From an uncultured Collinsella sp. (GTDB lineage Bacteria > Actinomycetota > Coriobacteriia > Coriobacteriales > Coriobacteriaceae), in NCBI GenBank assembly GCA_937969105.1, contig CALBUZ010000138.1:1-20029 (forward strand): a stretch of DNA of 20,029 bases. Reading direction: 5' to 3'. Positions 13,287-20,029 of the stretch are shown in pieces. Under the pieces are notes generated by a model, which was not told the DNA's origin, did not search any database, and saw only the letters and a list, made by a program, of their open reading frames with translations. The translations under genes were made by a program, and so were the position numbers. Position 1 is the first letter of the stretch. Each line of letters begins with the position of its first letter.

Positions 13287-14379
13287 CGGAGTACACGACC
13301 TTACCAGAGCCCTCGACGCACTCGCCCACGCGGAACGGCTTCTCGCCTAGCGCGACCAGAGCCTCGGTCACGGCAGCCTCGTCCTCGGGGGCGACGATCA
13401 GGCACAGGCCGACACCCATGTTGAAGGTCTTGCATGCCTCGTTGGGCGCGAGATCGGCCTGGCGCGACACATAGGTGATGACGGGCGGAACGTCCCAGCC
13501 CATCTCGGCACCGTTACGGGTGACCACGGCGTCGACGTCGTCGGCAAGCGCGCGGTTGAGGTTCTCGGTAATGCCGCCGCCGGTGATGTGTGCGATGGCA
13601 TGAACGTTGGCGCCACTGTGGAGCAACTCCAGAATCGGCTTCACATAAATGCGCGTGGGAGCCAGCAGAGAGTCGGCCAGCGAAGCACCGCCGAGCTCCT
13701 CGAGCGGACGGCTCAGCTCCTCGGCCTTAGCGGCGGCCTCGGGCGTGCCCGGCTTGATGCCGTCGACGCCGATGACCTTGCGAACGAGTGAGTAGCCGTT
13801 GGAGTGCACGCCGGTGGAGGGCAGACCCAGGATCACATCGCCGGGGCGAACGTTCGCGGGGTCGAGCATCTTGGGACGGTCGACGATGCCCACAGTAAAG
13901 CCGGCGAGGTCGTAATCGGAGGGGGCCATGACGCCCGGGTGCTCGGCCATCTCGCCGCCCACGAGCGCGCAGCCCGCGAGCTTGCAGCCGTCGGCCACGC
14001 CCTTGATGATCTTTGCCATGTGCTCGGCCTCAATGTGACCGATGGCAACGTAATCCAGGAAGAACAGCGGCTCGGCTCCCGAAGCCAAAATGTCATTGAC
14101 GCACATGGCGACCAGGTCCTGGCCCACCGTCTCGTGACGGTCCATGATCTGGGCGAGCACGAGCTTGGTGCCCACGCCGTCGGTGCCGCTGATCAGGATC
14201 GGGTCTTCCATATCCTTGAGCGCGGCGGCCGAGAACAGGCCACCAAAGCCACCGATGCCGCCGATAACCTCGGGGCGGTTGGTGTCCTTGACCATCTGCT
14301 TAATAGCGTCGACGGCGCGGCCGCCCTCGGCGGTATCGACGCCGGCGTCCTCGTACGTCACATGCTTGCTGTCGCTCAT
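13276..14379 (-). CDS. purM: Phosphoribosylformylglycinamidine cyclo-ligase (AIR synthetase)
   Basis: A 367-residue PurM, close to the usual length. It closes FGAM to AIR with ATP, the fifth step of IMP synthesis. Family features are YEDAGVDTAEG near the N-terminus, the ATP-binding segment DPILISGTDGVGTKL, DLVAMCVNDILASGAEPLFFLDY, GGEMAEHPGVM, GLPSTGVHSNGYSLVRKV, and HITGGGITENLNR. Nothing is missing. GGAAGG precedes the ATG at 14379. The gap to purF (stop at 14537) is 157 bases and contains a GGGGACAGG hairpin that may attenuate read-through. The 3' end overlaps purN by 11 bases. Confidence 0.96.
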   Translation of the reverse strand: MSDSKHVTYEDAGVDTAEGGRAVDAIKQMVKDTNRPEVIGGIGGFGGLFSAAALKDMEDPILISGTDGVGTKLVLAQIMDRHETVGQDLVAMCVNDILASGAEPLFFLDYVAIGHIEAEHMAKIIKGVADGCKLAGCALVGGEMAEHPGVMAPSDYDLAGFTVGIVDRPKMLDPANVRPGDVILGLPSTGVHSNGYSLVRKVIGVDGIKPGTPEAAAKAEELSRPLEELGGASLADSLLAPTRIYVKPILELLHSGANVHAIAHITGGGITENLNRALADDVDAVVTRNGAEMGWDVPPVITYVSRQADLAPNEACKTFNMGVGLCLIVAPEDEAAVTEALVALGEKPFRVGECVEGSGKVVYSDER

Positions 14380-14512
14380 CTGAGCCTTCCTCTCCCACTA
14401 CCGTGGCGCCGCGCGGGCGCCAAACGGTGCTCATAGTTGCGTTCATTTCGGCGCGCACCATAACAGCACGCGCCGTCATATCAACAAAACAGCAGGTAAA
14501 ACCTACCAAAAT

Positions 14513-14537
14513 AAACCTGTCCCCACATGGCAGGTTT
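14513..14537 (-). terminator. GGGGACAGG hairpin downstream of purF, possible partial terminator
   Basis: On the minus strand, AAACCTG (overlapping the purF stop codon) pairs with CAGGTTT, with CCATGTGGGGA between and ATTTT after. It follows the purF stop immediately, and the T tail would favour termination or attenuation before purM. Its 3' part carries the same GGGGACAGG core as the other intergenic repeats. Confidence 0.5.
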
Positions 14538-16207
14538 TAGGCCTCGCCGTGCTCCTCTTCCCAGCTGCGGTCGTCGTATTTCTCGACCACGGCGTCGTCG
14601 TCAAAGTGCAGCGGCTTATCCAGGTTACGGGGCTTAAAGCCCTCCATAAACTTGTCGCGGCCAAAGCTCTCGGGAATCGCCACGGGATAACGGCCGGTAA
14701 AGCACGCATCGCAGTAGCCGCCCTTGGGCATGACCTTCAGCAGGCCCTCAACCGAAAGGAAGGCCAGCGAATCGGCGCCGATATACTCGCAGATCTCGTC
14801 GACCGTCTTGTTGGCGCTGATAAGCTGCGACTGCACGTCGGTATCGATACCGTAGAAGCACGGCCAGATGACCTCGGGCGAGTTGATGCGGATATGAATC
14901 TCCTTGGCACCGGCGTTGCGCAGCATCTTGACGAGCTGCACCATGGTGGTGCCGCGCACGATGGAGTCGTCGATGACGACCAGGCGCTTGCCCTCGATGT
15001 TGTCGCGCAGCGGGTTGAGTTTCATGCGAACGCCCATGGCGCGCAACTCCTGCGTGGGCTCGATAAACGTGCGTCCCACGTAGCGGTTCTTGATGAGGCC
15101 CTCGCCAAAGGGAATACCGCTCTCGTGCGAATACCCCTCCGCAGGCGGCAGGCCGGAGTCGGGCACGCCGATGACCAGGTCGGCCTCGACGGGCTCCTCA
15201 TGTGCCAGCTGACGACCCATGTCATAACGGCAGGCGTAGACGCTCTTGCCGTTCATGATGGAATCGGGGCGAGCAAAGTAGACTTGCTCAAAGATGCAGT
15301 TAGCAGGCTCTTCGGCAGCAGGCACGCCCTGCTCGGACACAAGGCCCTCGGCGCTGATGCGCAAAATCTCACCGGGACGGACGTCGCGGACGTACTCGGC
15401 GCCCACAATGTCGAGCGCACAAGTCTCGGAGGCGACGACCCAGCCGCCGGCGCGGGTGACATGGGTGGTGGCGTCGGCCGTCGCGGCGCCGTCCTGCGAC
15501 GGCAGCTGCGAAACGGATGCGGCATCGGCCTGGTCCAGGCCCTCGTCCACCAGCTTGCCCAGCACAAGCGGGCGAATGCCGTGCGGATCGCGGAATGCGT
15601 AAAGCGCCTGCTCGTTGATGAGCGTCATAGCGTAGCCGCCGCGCACGAGCTCCATGGTCTTGCGAATGCCCTCGCGCAGATGGCCTGTACGCTGAGTAAA
15701 GTAGCCGATGAGTTTAGTCGCGACCTCGGAATCCGAGTTGGAGAGGAACGGCACGCCCAGCTCGATCAGCTGGCGGCGCAGCTCGTCGGTGTTGACGAGG
15801 GTGCCGTTGTGCGCGAGCGCGATAATGACGCTATTGATGGTAGAGAGGTGCGGCTGAGAGGCTTCCCAGCTCTTGGCGCCGGCGGTGCCGTAGCGCACAT
15901 GGCCCACGGCCAGCTGACCGGAGAGCGTCGACAAGTCAGCATTGGAGAACACGCGGTCGAGCAGGCCCAGGTCCTTGCGAACCATAACCGTGCCGCCGTC
16001 ACCCACGGCGATTCCCGCCGATTCTTGGCCACGGTGCTGCAATGCACGCAGGCCAAAGTACGTCAGTCGAGCCACGTCGCGATCGGGCGCCCAGACACCA
16101 AAAACGCCGCATTCCTCATGCAGCTGGTCGGAGTCCGGATCATACGTCGACATGGCGTTCACCTGTCCCGCGGCGCGCTCGGCCGCGCGGATGGTTTCTT
16201 GAGACAT
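14537..16207 (-). CDS. purF: Amidophosphoribosyltransferase (glutamine PRPP amidotransferase)
   Basis: A 556-residue PurF, the first committed step of IMP synthesis. The class II glutaminase domain starts at Cys33 (EECGVFGV), so an N-terminal propeptide of 32 residues would be removed, or 14 if translation starts at Met19. GLRALQHRGQESAG and the SNSDSEV region follow. The phosphoribosyltransferase PRPP motif is VVIDDSIVRGTT at about 410-421. Cys304, Cys450, Cys499 and Cys502 lie where the Bacillus subtilis-type enzyme binds its 4Fe-4S cluster, so this is the oxygen-sensitive type. It is longer than usual because of an Ala/Asp/Gln-rich insertion at about 222-254 and an acidic C-terminal tail. 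GAGGGGATGCC supports the ATG at 16207. The promoter has a perfect TATAAT at 16249-16254. Confidence 0.96.
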   Translation of the reverse strand: MSQETIRAAERAAGQVNAMSTYDPDSDQLHEECGVFGVWAPDRDVARLTYFGLRALQHRGQESAGIAVGDGGTVMVRKDLGLLDRVFSNADLSTLSGQLAVGHVRYGTAGAKSWEASQPHLSTINSVIIALAHNGTLVNTDELRRQLIELGVPFLSNSDSEVATKLIGYFTQRTGHLREGIRKTMELVRGGYAMTLINEQALYAFRDPHGIRPLVLGKLVDEGLDQADAASVSQLPSQDGAATADATTHVTRAGGWVVASETCALDIVGAEYVRDVRPGEILRISAEGLVSEQGVPAAEEPANCIFEQVYFARPDSIMNGKSVYACRYDMGRQLAHEEPVEADLVIGVPDSGLPPAEGYSHESGIPFGEGLIKNRYVGRTFIEPTQELRAMGVRMKLNPLRDNIEGKRLVVIDDSIVRGTTMVQLVKMLRNAGAKEIHIRINSPEVIWPCFYGIDTDVQSQLISANKTVDEICEYIGADSLAFLSVEGLLKVMPKGGYCDACFTGRYPVAIPESFGRDKFMEGFKPRNLDKPLHFDDDAVVEKYDDRSWEEEHGEA

Positions 16208-16248
16208 GGCATCCCCTCAGAGCCTCGTATTTTGGCGTTACCCGCCTT

Positions 16249-16277
16249 ATTATACGCACGGCGCGACGCGCTCCCCA
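16249..16277 (-). promoter_or_regulatory. purF promoter
   Basis: On the minus strand, a consensus TATAAT occupies 16254-16249. Seventeen bases upstream is TGGGGA (16277-16272), a poor -35. The -35 lies within overlapping short inverted repeats: GCGCT-CCCC-AGCGC at 16268-16281, and AGCGC with GCGCT across 16277-16294. These could be a regulator site. The leader to the start codon is about 35 bases. Confidence 0.6.
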
Positions 16278-16437
16278 GCGCATGAGCAGCGCTTTTTAAA
16301 AGCCCACCGAGCTAATTATCCGTTTTGCGGCCAAACATTTTATCGGCTTGTCCAGTGCAAGCGCCAGCGCTCCCAGATGGCCGCCGCGCCCACCGTTGAG
16401 GGTTGCATTGTTGCAATTGGGACGTTCGTCCTGTCTT

Positions 16438-16466
16438 TTGGCAGGTCGGCGGCGTATCCTTATAAC
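16438..16466 (+). promoter_or_regulatory. Promoter of the CmpB-like membrane protein gene
   Basis: TTGGCA (16438-16443) and TATAAC (16461-16466) each match the sigma-70-type consensus at five of six positions and are separated by exactly 17 bases. They lie 26 bases upstream of the start codon. Just upstream, 16417-16434 reads TTGGGACGTTCGTCCTGT, a short GGACG-TT-CGTCC hairpin that resembles the GGGAC repeats. Confidence 0.75.
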
Positions 16467-16492
16467 CTACAACAAAGCGAGAAAGGTTCTGT

Positions 16493-17722
16493 ATGGATCG
16501 AAACGAACTCGACCCCAGCGTCCCCAGCGCCACGGAGGTCAAGAAGATCCCCCTCGTCATTAAGGTGTACGCCGTCCTGTGCATCCTGTCTGGCGTGAGC
16601 ACGCTCCCGTCGGTCGCCGCCTTTATGTGGCAGGTCATTACCGCGCTCATCAACGGCAACGCCGCCGAAAAGCTCGGCGACAACACGCTCGTCGCGGTTG
16701 GACTCATCGTCGCCGGCATCATGCTCTCTGCGGCAAGTGCCGTCATCCTGATCATCTTTGGCCTGGACCTTATCAAAAACCAGCGCCGCAACGCCGCCCG
16801 CCTGTCCTACATCCTTATCGCATTTACCGTCGTCGAGCTTTTGGTCGACGTGATGCTCCAAGGCATCGGACCCTTCCTGCTGCGCCCCGCCGTCCAGCTC
16901 GTCATCCTCATCGCGCTTTCGGCCACCGTCGACCCCACGCTGCGCCAGGAGCGCGAACTCCAGCGCCGCCTGCAGGAGATGCTCGACCGCGACGCCGCGG
17001 ACGAGGGCATGCTCGGACGCGATGAAACCGGCGAGGGCTACATCAAGCTCAACTACTTCAACCTGTTCTGGGTATTCTTCGTCTGCTGCGTGCTCGGCCT
17101 GATCGCCGAGGATATCTGGCACATGACGGTCGACGACCCAGGCGTCTACCAGAACCGCGCCGGCATGCTGTTTGGTCCCTTCAGCCCCATCTATGGCTTT
17201 GGCGCCGTACTCATGACCATGGTGCTCAACCGCTTCTATAAAAAGAACCCCATCATCATTTTCCTGGTAAGCGCTGTGCTCGGCGCGAGCTTTGAGGTGT
17301 TCGTGGGCTGGTTTATGCAGACCTCATTTGGCGTGGTCTCGTGGAGCTACTCGCACATGAAGCTGTTCGGCATGCCCGACCCACTCGCCGTCCTTACGGG
17401 CGGACGCACCTGCACGGGCTTTGCCTGCCTGTGGGGCCTGGGTGGCCTTATCTGGATCAAGCTGCTGCTGCCGAGGCTGCTCAAGCTCATCAACATGATT
17501 CCGTGGAAGAGTCGCTACTCGGCCACCGTCATCTTTACCGTCATTATGCTGGTCGACGGCGTCATGACGCTGCAGTCGCTCGACTACTGGTACCAGCGCG
17601 TCAACGGCACGGAGCCGGATATTCCCGTCGCGCAGTTCTACGGTAAGTATTTCGATAACGACTATATGGAGAACCGCTTCCAGAGCATGACCATGAGCCC
17701 CAAGGATGCGACGCGCGTGTAG
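16493..17722 (+). CDS. Polytopic membrane protein with CmpB-like (ABC transporter type IV) C-terminal domain
   Basis: A 409-residue membrane protein. The N-terminal half (about 15-150) has four hydrophobic segments, followed by a charged linker (RQERELQRRLQEMLDRDAAD). The C-terminal half (about 180-370) begins FNLFWVFFVCCVLGLIAEDIW and contains GMLFGPFSPIYGFGAVLMTM. That is the hallmark of the family named putative ABC-transporter type IV (CmpB). GASFEVFVGWFMQTSFGVVSWSY and a further membrane pair follow. Despite the family name no ATPase is adjacent and a transport role is unproven. AGAAAGG precedes the ATG. The gene has its own promoter and terminator and runs against its neighbours, so it is an independent unit placed between the two purine clusters. 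Confidence 0.85.
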   Translation: MDRNELDPSVPSATEVKKIPLVIKVYAVLCILSGVSTLPSVAAFMWQVITALINGNAAEKLGDNTLVAVGLIVAGIMLSAASAVILIIFGLDLIKNQRRNAARLSYILIAFTVVELLVDVMLQGIGPFLLRPAVQLVILIALSATVDPTLRQERELQRRLQEMLDRDAADEGMLGRDETGEGYIKLNYFNLFWVFFVCCVLGLIAEDIWHMTVDDPGVYQNRAGMLFGPFSPIYGFGAVLMTMVLNRFYKKNPIIIFLVSAVLGASFEVFVGWFMQTSFGVVSWSYSHMKLFGMPDPLAVLTGGRTCTGFACLWGLGGLIWIKLLLPRLLKLINMIPWKSRYSATVIFTVIMLVDGVMTLQSLDYWYQRVNGTEPDIPVAQFYGKYFDNDYMENRFQSMTMSPKDATRV

Positions 17723-17754
17723 CACCACGCAATGCCGAGATTTTCCAACGCACA

Positions 17755-17797
17755 GAAAAGCCCGCTGGCAGACTGATTGAACTGCCAGCGGGCTTTT
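17755..17797. terminator. Bidirectional terminator between converging genes
   Basis: A perfect 16-bp stem, AAAAGCCCGCTGGCAG (17756-17771) with CTGCCAGCGGGCTTTT (17782-17797), and a 10-base loop. T tracts occur on both strands. It serves the CmpB-like gene rightward and the MoaE-like gene leftward. Confidence 0.92.
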
Positions 17798-17829
17798 GCT
17801 GTAGATGGACTCGAATTGATCGCAAAGTC

Positions 17830-18246
17830 CTATGCCTCGCGCTCGACCTCGCTCACACACTCATTTTTGATGGTACCGACGAGTGCCTGCAGCGCATCGA
17901 CCACATGCGGGCGAATGTCTCCGCCAATGAGCACGAGCATGATGTCGTCGCCCACGGTAAGCTCGCCACTCGCCAGCCACACGCGCACATAGCCGATACC
18001 CGGCATCGCGCGCGTTGCCTCGATAGCGGCCTGCACCTTTTCGGCATCGAAGCCAAACACCATGCCGCCCACCTTATGCCCAGGCGCCACACCATCTGTC
18101 TCGACCCCACGCACCTCGGCCTTGGGCGTCGCACGCACCACGCCGTTGTGTGTCAGGTACATCCCACAATCAGCCGCCGAAACATCGGCCTTGGCTTCGC
18201 GCATCCAAGCATCAACCGAAGGCATCGATTTGCCGCTTTCAAGCAT
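17830..18246 (-). CDS. MoaE-like molybdenum cofactor biosynthesis protein
   Basis: A 138-residue protein that I place, with moderate confidence, in the MoaE-like group. The N-terminal part reads SVDAWMREAKADVSAADCGMYLTHNGVVR. The C-terminal part reads VRVWLASGELTVGDDIMLVLIGGDIRPHVVDALQALVGTIKNECVSE, with the GEL-VGD and late Lys-Glu pattern seen in MoaE, the large subunit of molybdopterin synthase. No MoaD or other molybdopterin genes are in the window, and the active-site HR pair of classical MoaE is not obvious. It may therefore be a divergent or repurposed member. The ATG at 18246 is preferred to a GTG at 18249 given AAAGGAG spacing. It probably follows the sortase gene in one transcript (54-base gap) and ends at a strong terminator. 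Confidence 0.65.
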   Translation of the reverse strand: MLESGKSMPSVDAWMREAKADVSAADCGMYLTHNGVVRATPKAEVRGVETDGVAPGHKVGGMVFGFDAEKVQAAIEATRAMPGIGYVRVWLASGELTVGDDIMLVLIGGDIRPHVVDALQALVGTIKNECVSEVEREA

Positions 18247-18303
18247 CACTTCTCCTTTTTACCGTCGTAGAGTAGCTAATTTGGGACGGGGCTCCCGGAT
18301 ACT

Positions 18304-19302
18304 TTATTCCTCGACTGGCGTGAGTACCATGACTGCGCGCGTATTGCTAAATGACAGCGAACGGCAAGTCACAAGCGTTACGATCTTGGTTGCCGAAGCG
18401 GCACGATCGGTGGCGTCACTCGCCACGGCAGAAGCACCGTCGAGCATCTCGGACAGGTAATTCTTCAGTCCGTCGTCGCCTTCAAAGTTGGGCGTGCGCG
18501 CCTTGGCATACGTGTCCTCGACTACCTTGGTCGCCAGCGGGCGCAACTTATACGTCGCATCGCGCGTGATGTAGTACACGTATTCCATGCTGGCGAACGT
18601 CGCCTGATCGGTCGTATCCGAAATCACGTTAAACATCGAGCCGTCGTTCATGTGATGACCGTAAATCGTGGTCTGCTGATCCACCATGCCCGGCGCGGTG
18701 TCGTCGCTATCCAAGAAGATGGCTCCCGAGGCATTGGCGGTACCGTCAAACAGCGTGTTGAGGTACTTGGAGTTGTTGTTGGTCTGCACCACGGGGTAGT
18801 TGATGTTGGTGCCGGGTGCGTAAATCCAACCCACAACCTCGGGATTTGTCTGGGCAAGCGCATTGAAGTCGATAACCGGCACGCCGCTGGCGTCCTTGTC
18901 GCTCACATATTGCTTTTCGATTTTTTGATATGACTCGCTCGCCTGCTTGTAGCCAATCCGTGCGTTGATAAAGATGGCGGCCGCAGCAACGATCAGGCCA
19001 ATGCCGATGATGATGAGCAGAATGGGAATGACGGAGCGGCGCTTTTTGCGCGGCGGCTCAGTATAGCTCGATGGCGCGGCATGCGCCGAAGAGCGAGGTG
19101 ACTTCTTGGCCGTGCTGTATGACGAAGGGCGATATGCAGTAGGTGCATCCTGACGACGATGCTTCGCCGGCGTCACGGGACGCGGCGCGCGTGGCTGCTG
19201 AGGAGAGGATATCCGACCCTGCTGCGGCACGCGGGCTGCTCCCGACTTGGCTGGATCGGGAATCCGAGAAGCCGAAAAACGCTTTCCCTGATAGTCGGAC
19301 AT
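18304..19302 (-). CDS. Class B sortase
   Basis: A 332-residue membrane-bound transpeptidase. The first 90 residues are an unusually long, basic and Pro/Ser-rich cytoplasmic tail ending PRKKRRS. One membrane segment follows at about 91-112. The catalytic domain lies outside the cell. Catalytic residues are His216 (TIYGHHM), Cys313 (LVTCR) and Arg322 (NTRAVM), all present. VVGWIYAPGTNINYPVVQ and the long region between His and Cys fit class B. Sortases cleave LPxTG-like signals and link proteins to the cell wall or to pilin subunits. No substrate gene is adjacent. The LVATG-ending protein at 2372-4354 is a candidate substrate within the window. AAGGAG precedes the ATG. It lies between purE and the MoaE-like gene with short gaps. 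Confidence 0.92.
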   Translation of the reverse strand: MSDYQGKRFSASRIPDPAKSGAARVPQQGRISSPQQPRAPRPVTPAKHRRQDAPTAYRPSSYSTAKKSPRSSAHAAPSSYTEPPRKKRRSVIPILLIIIGIGLIVAAAAIFINARIGYKQASESYQKIEKQYVSDKDASGVPVIDFNALAQTNPEVVGWIYAPGTNINYPVVQTNNNSKYLNTLFDGTANASGAIFLDSDDTAPGMVDQQTTIYGHHMNDGSMFNVISDTTDQATFASMEYVYYITRDATYKLRPLATKVVEDTYAKARTPNFEGDDGLKNYLSEMLDGASAVASDATDRAASATKIVTLVTCRSLSFSNTRAVMVLTPVEE

Positions 19303-19338
19303 GGCTCTCCTTATGCTACAAATGGACTGGCAGAGCGC

Positions 19339-19803
19339 TTAGGCGTCAGCCATCTCCTGCTTCATCTTCTCGATAACCTTGCGGTACTCGGGGTCGCATG
19401 CGCCCAGAATCTGCGTGGCGTAAATGGCAGCGTTCTTGGCACCGTTGATGGCCACACAGGCAACGGGCACGCCCGAAGGCATCTGCACCATCGACAGCAG
19501 CGAGTCCATACCACCCAGATCGCTCGTCTTCATAGGCACGCCGATGACCGGCAGCGGCGTAAACGCAGCCACGACACCGCCCAGGTGAGCAGCCTTGCCG
19601 GCGGCAGCGATAATTACCTTGATGCCGCGGTCGGCAGCAGTCGAGGCCCACTCATGGACCTTCGCCGGCGTGCGGTGCGCGCTTGCAATCACGAGCTCAT
19701 AGGGCACGCCCAGTGCCTCGAGCTCGACGGTGCAACCTTCCATAACGCCCAGATCGGACTTGGAGCCCATGATGATCCCGACAACCGGCTTCTGATCTGC
19801 CAT
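19339..19803 (-). CDS. purE: N5-carboxyaminoimidazole ribonucleotide mutase
   Basis: A 154-residue class I PurE, which moves the carboxylate of N5-CAIR to give CAIR in IMP synthesis. Key segments are VGIIMGSKSDL (substrate phosphate loop), SAHRTPAKV (catalytic His), AAAGKAAHLGGVVAAFTPLPVIGVP, and GVPVACVAINGAKNAAI. No substitution is seen in the active site. The ATG at 19803 is preferred to an in-frame TTG at 19809 because AGGAGG is 9 bases before the ATG. purK is not in the window. It is separated from the purFMN group by about 3.1 kb, including an oppositely oriented gene, and probably leads a unit with the sortase and the MoaE-like gene. Confidence 0.95.
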   Translation of the reverse strand: MADQKPVVGIIMGSKSDLGVMEGCTVELEALGVPYELVIASAHRTPAKVHEWASTAADRGIKVIIAAAGKAAHLGGVVAAFTPLPVIGVPMKTSDLGGMDSLLSMVQMPSGVPVACVAINGAKNAAIYATQILGACDPEYRKVIEKMKQEMADA

Positions 19804-19866
19804 AAACAAAGACCTCCTGTTGAGAGCGGTGACGCAGCGAATCCGCGACCCTTAACTACTGAGAGT

Positions 19867-19872
19867 AGTATA
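19867..19872 (-). promoter_or_regulatory. Candidate -10 box of purE
   Basis: TATACT on the minus strand, 63 bases upstream of the purE start, with a small inverted repeat ACTACT-GAG-AGTAGT (19856-19870) overlapping it. No good -35 is seen at 16-18 bases. Confidence 0.35.
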
Positions 19873-19897
19873 GCTGCTCCCGTCCCTGCGGTCTGTG

Positions 19898-19987
19898 GGT
19901 GCTCTGCGGCGGCCCGGTGTTTTCATCTTCACTCCGGTTGCTGCGCAAAGTCGTTCAGATGAAAACACCGGGGCGCCGCAGAGCACC
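19898..19987. repeat. Long inverted repeat upstream of purE (31-bp arms)
   Basis: Arms 19898-19928 and 19957-19987 match over 31 bases with one mismatch, around a 28-base loop. The arm begins GGTGCTCTGCGGCG and ends GTTTTCATCT. There is no T tail and no coding potential. It could be an intergenic repeat, a leader structure, or a boundary element. The gene to the right lies outside the window, so its context is incomplete. Confidence 0.9.
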
Positions 19988-20029
19988 TTCGACCTACCGG
20001 GGATTGCTATGACGTACGTTGGCTGAAAT

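Noticed and set aside
14549..16285. A 578-codon open frame antisense to purF
   Set aside because: It is the shadow of a high-GC gene whose codon pattern keeps the opposite strand open. The translation is low-complexity His/Arg/Ala/Val/Asp-rich with no recognisable domain, and purF on the other strand has all its motifs.
18276..18296. Further member of the GGGAC hairpin family (GGGACGGGGCTCCC)
   Set aside because: It has only a 4-bp stem and no second copy or flanking arm. The resemblance could be chance in GC-rich DNA.
19804..19897. Purine riboswitch in the purE leader
   Set aside because: I could not find the three-helix layout or conserved loop bases of the purine riboswitch. Only a small ACTACT/AGTAGT repeat and a -10-like box are visible.

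Overview
This window looks like chromosome from a high-GC gut actinobacterium of class Coriobacteriia, most probably Collinsella or a close relative. The grounds are high GC with C/G-ending third positions, a LuxR-type regulator carried on a polytopic membrane domain, a sortase-anchored surface protein with an LVATG signal, and an NfnAB-type oxidoreductase pair. The genus is my inference; no rRNA or other marker gene is present. I see no tRNA, rRNA, CRISPR array, insertion sequence or prophage.

Layout. Positions 1-1977 (+) hold the end of an NfnA-like flavin/2Fe-2S subunit and the whole of its NfnB/GltA-like partner, closed by a strong terminator. A 394-bp convergent spacer follows, with one 35-bp palindrome and three very regular 55-bp hairpins. 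Positions 2372-4354 (-) encode a large secreted cell-wall-anchored protein, divergent from a membrane LuxR-type regulator (4581-5984, +). A cytidylate-kinase-like protein (6035-6658, -) comes next. It is followed on the map by a four-gene polar amino-acid ABC importer transcribed leftward: ATPase, Tat/lipoprotein binding protein, and two permeases (9765 to 6736). Then come yqeY and a PpiC-type foldase (10013-11743, -), a lone PTS EIIA (11941-12405, -), and the purine cluster purF-purM-purN (16207 to 12585, -). A CmpB-like membrane protein (16493-17722, +) sits between purF and a second leftward group: purE, a class B sortase and a MoaE-like protein (19803 to 17830).

How the genes fit together. 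PurF, PurM, PurN and PurE are four steps of de novo IMP synthesis split between two transcription units. The sortase at 18304-19302 could anchor the surface protein at 2372-4354. PpiC is a plausible extracytoplasmic foldase for secreted proteins.

The most notable non-coding signal is a family of intergenic hairpins built around a GGGGAC(A/G) core. The core recurs in at least seven gene spacers while the stem sequences change from place to place. Three copies are near-identical 35-bp palindromes (2060, 4381, 5991). Others have unrelated stems (9871, 11851-11929, 12433, 14513). Separate structures are the 55-bp tandem hairpins at 2119-2334 and a 31-bp-arm inverted repeat upstream of purE (19898-19987).
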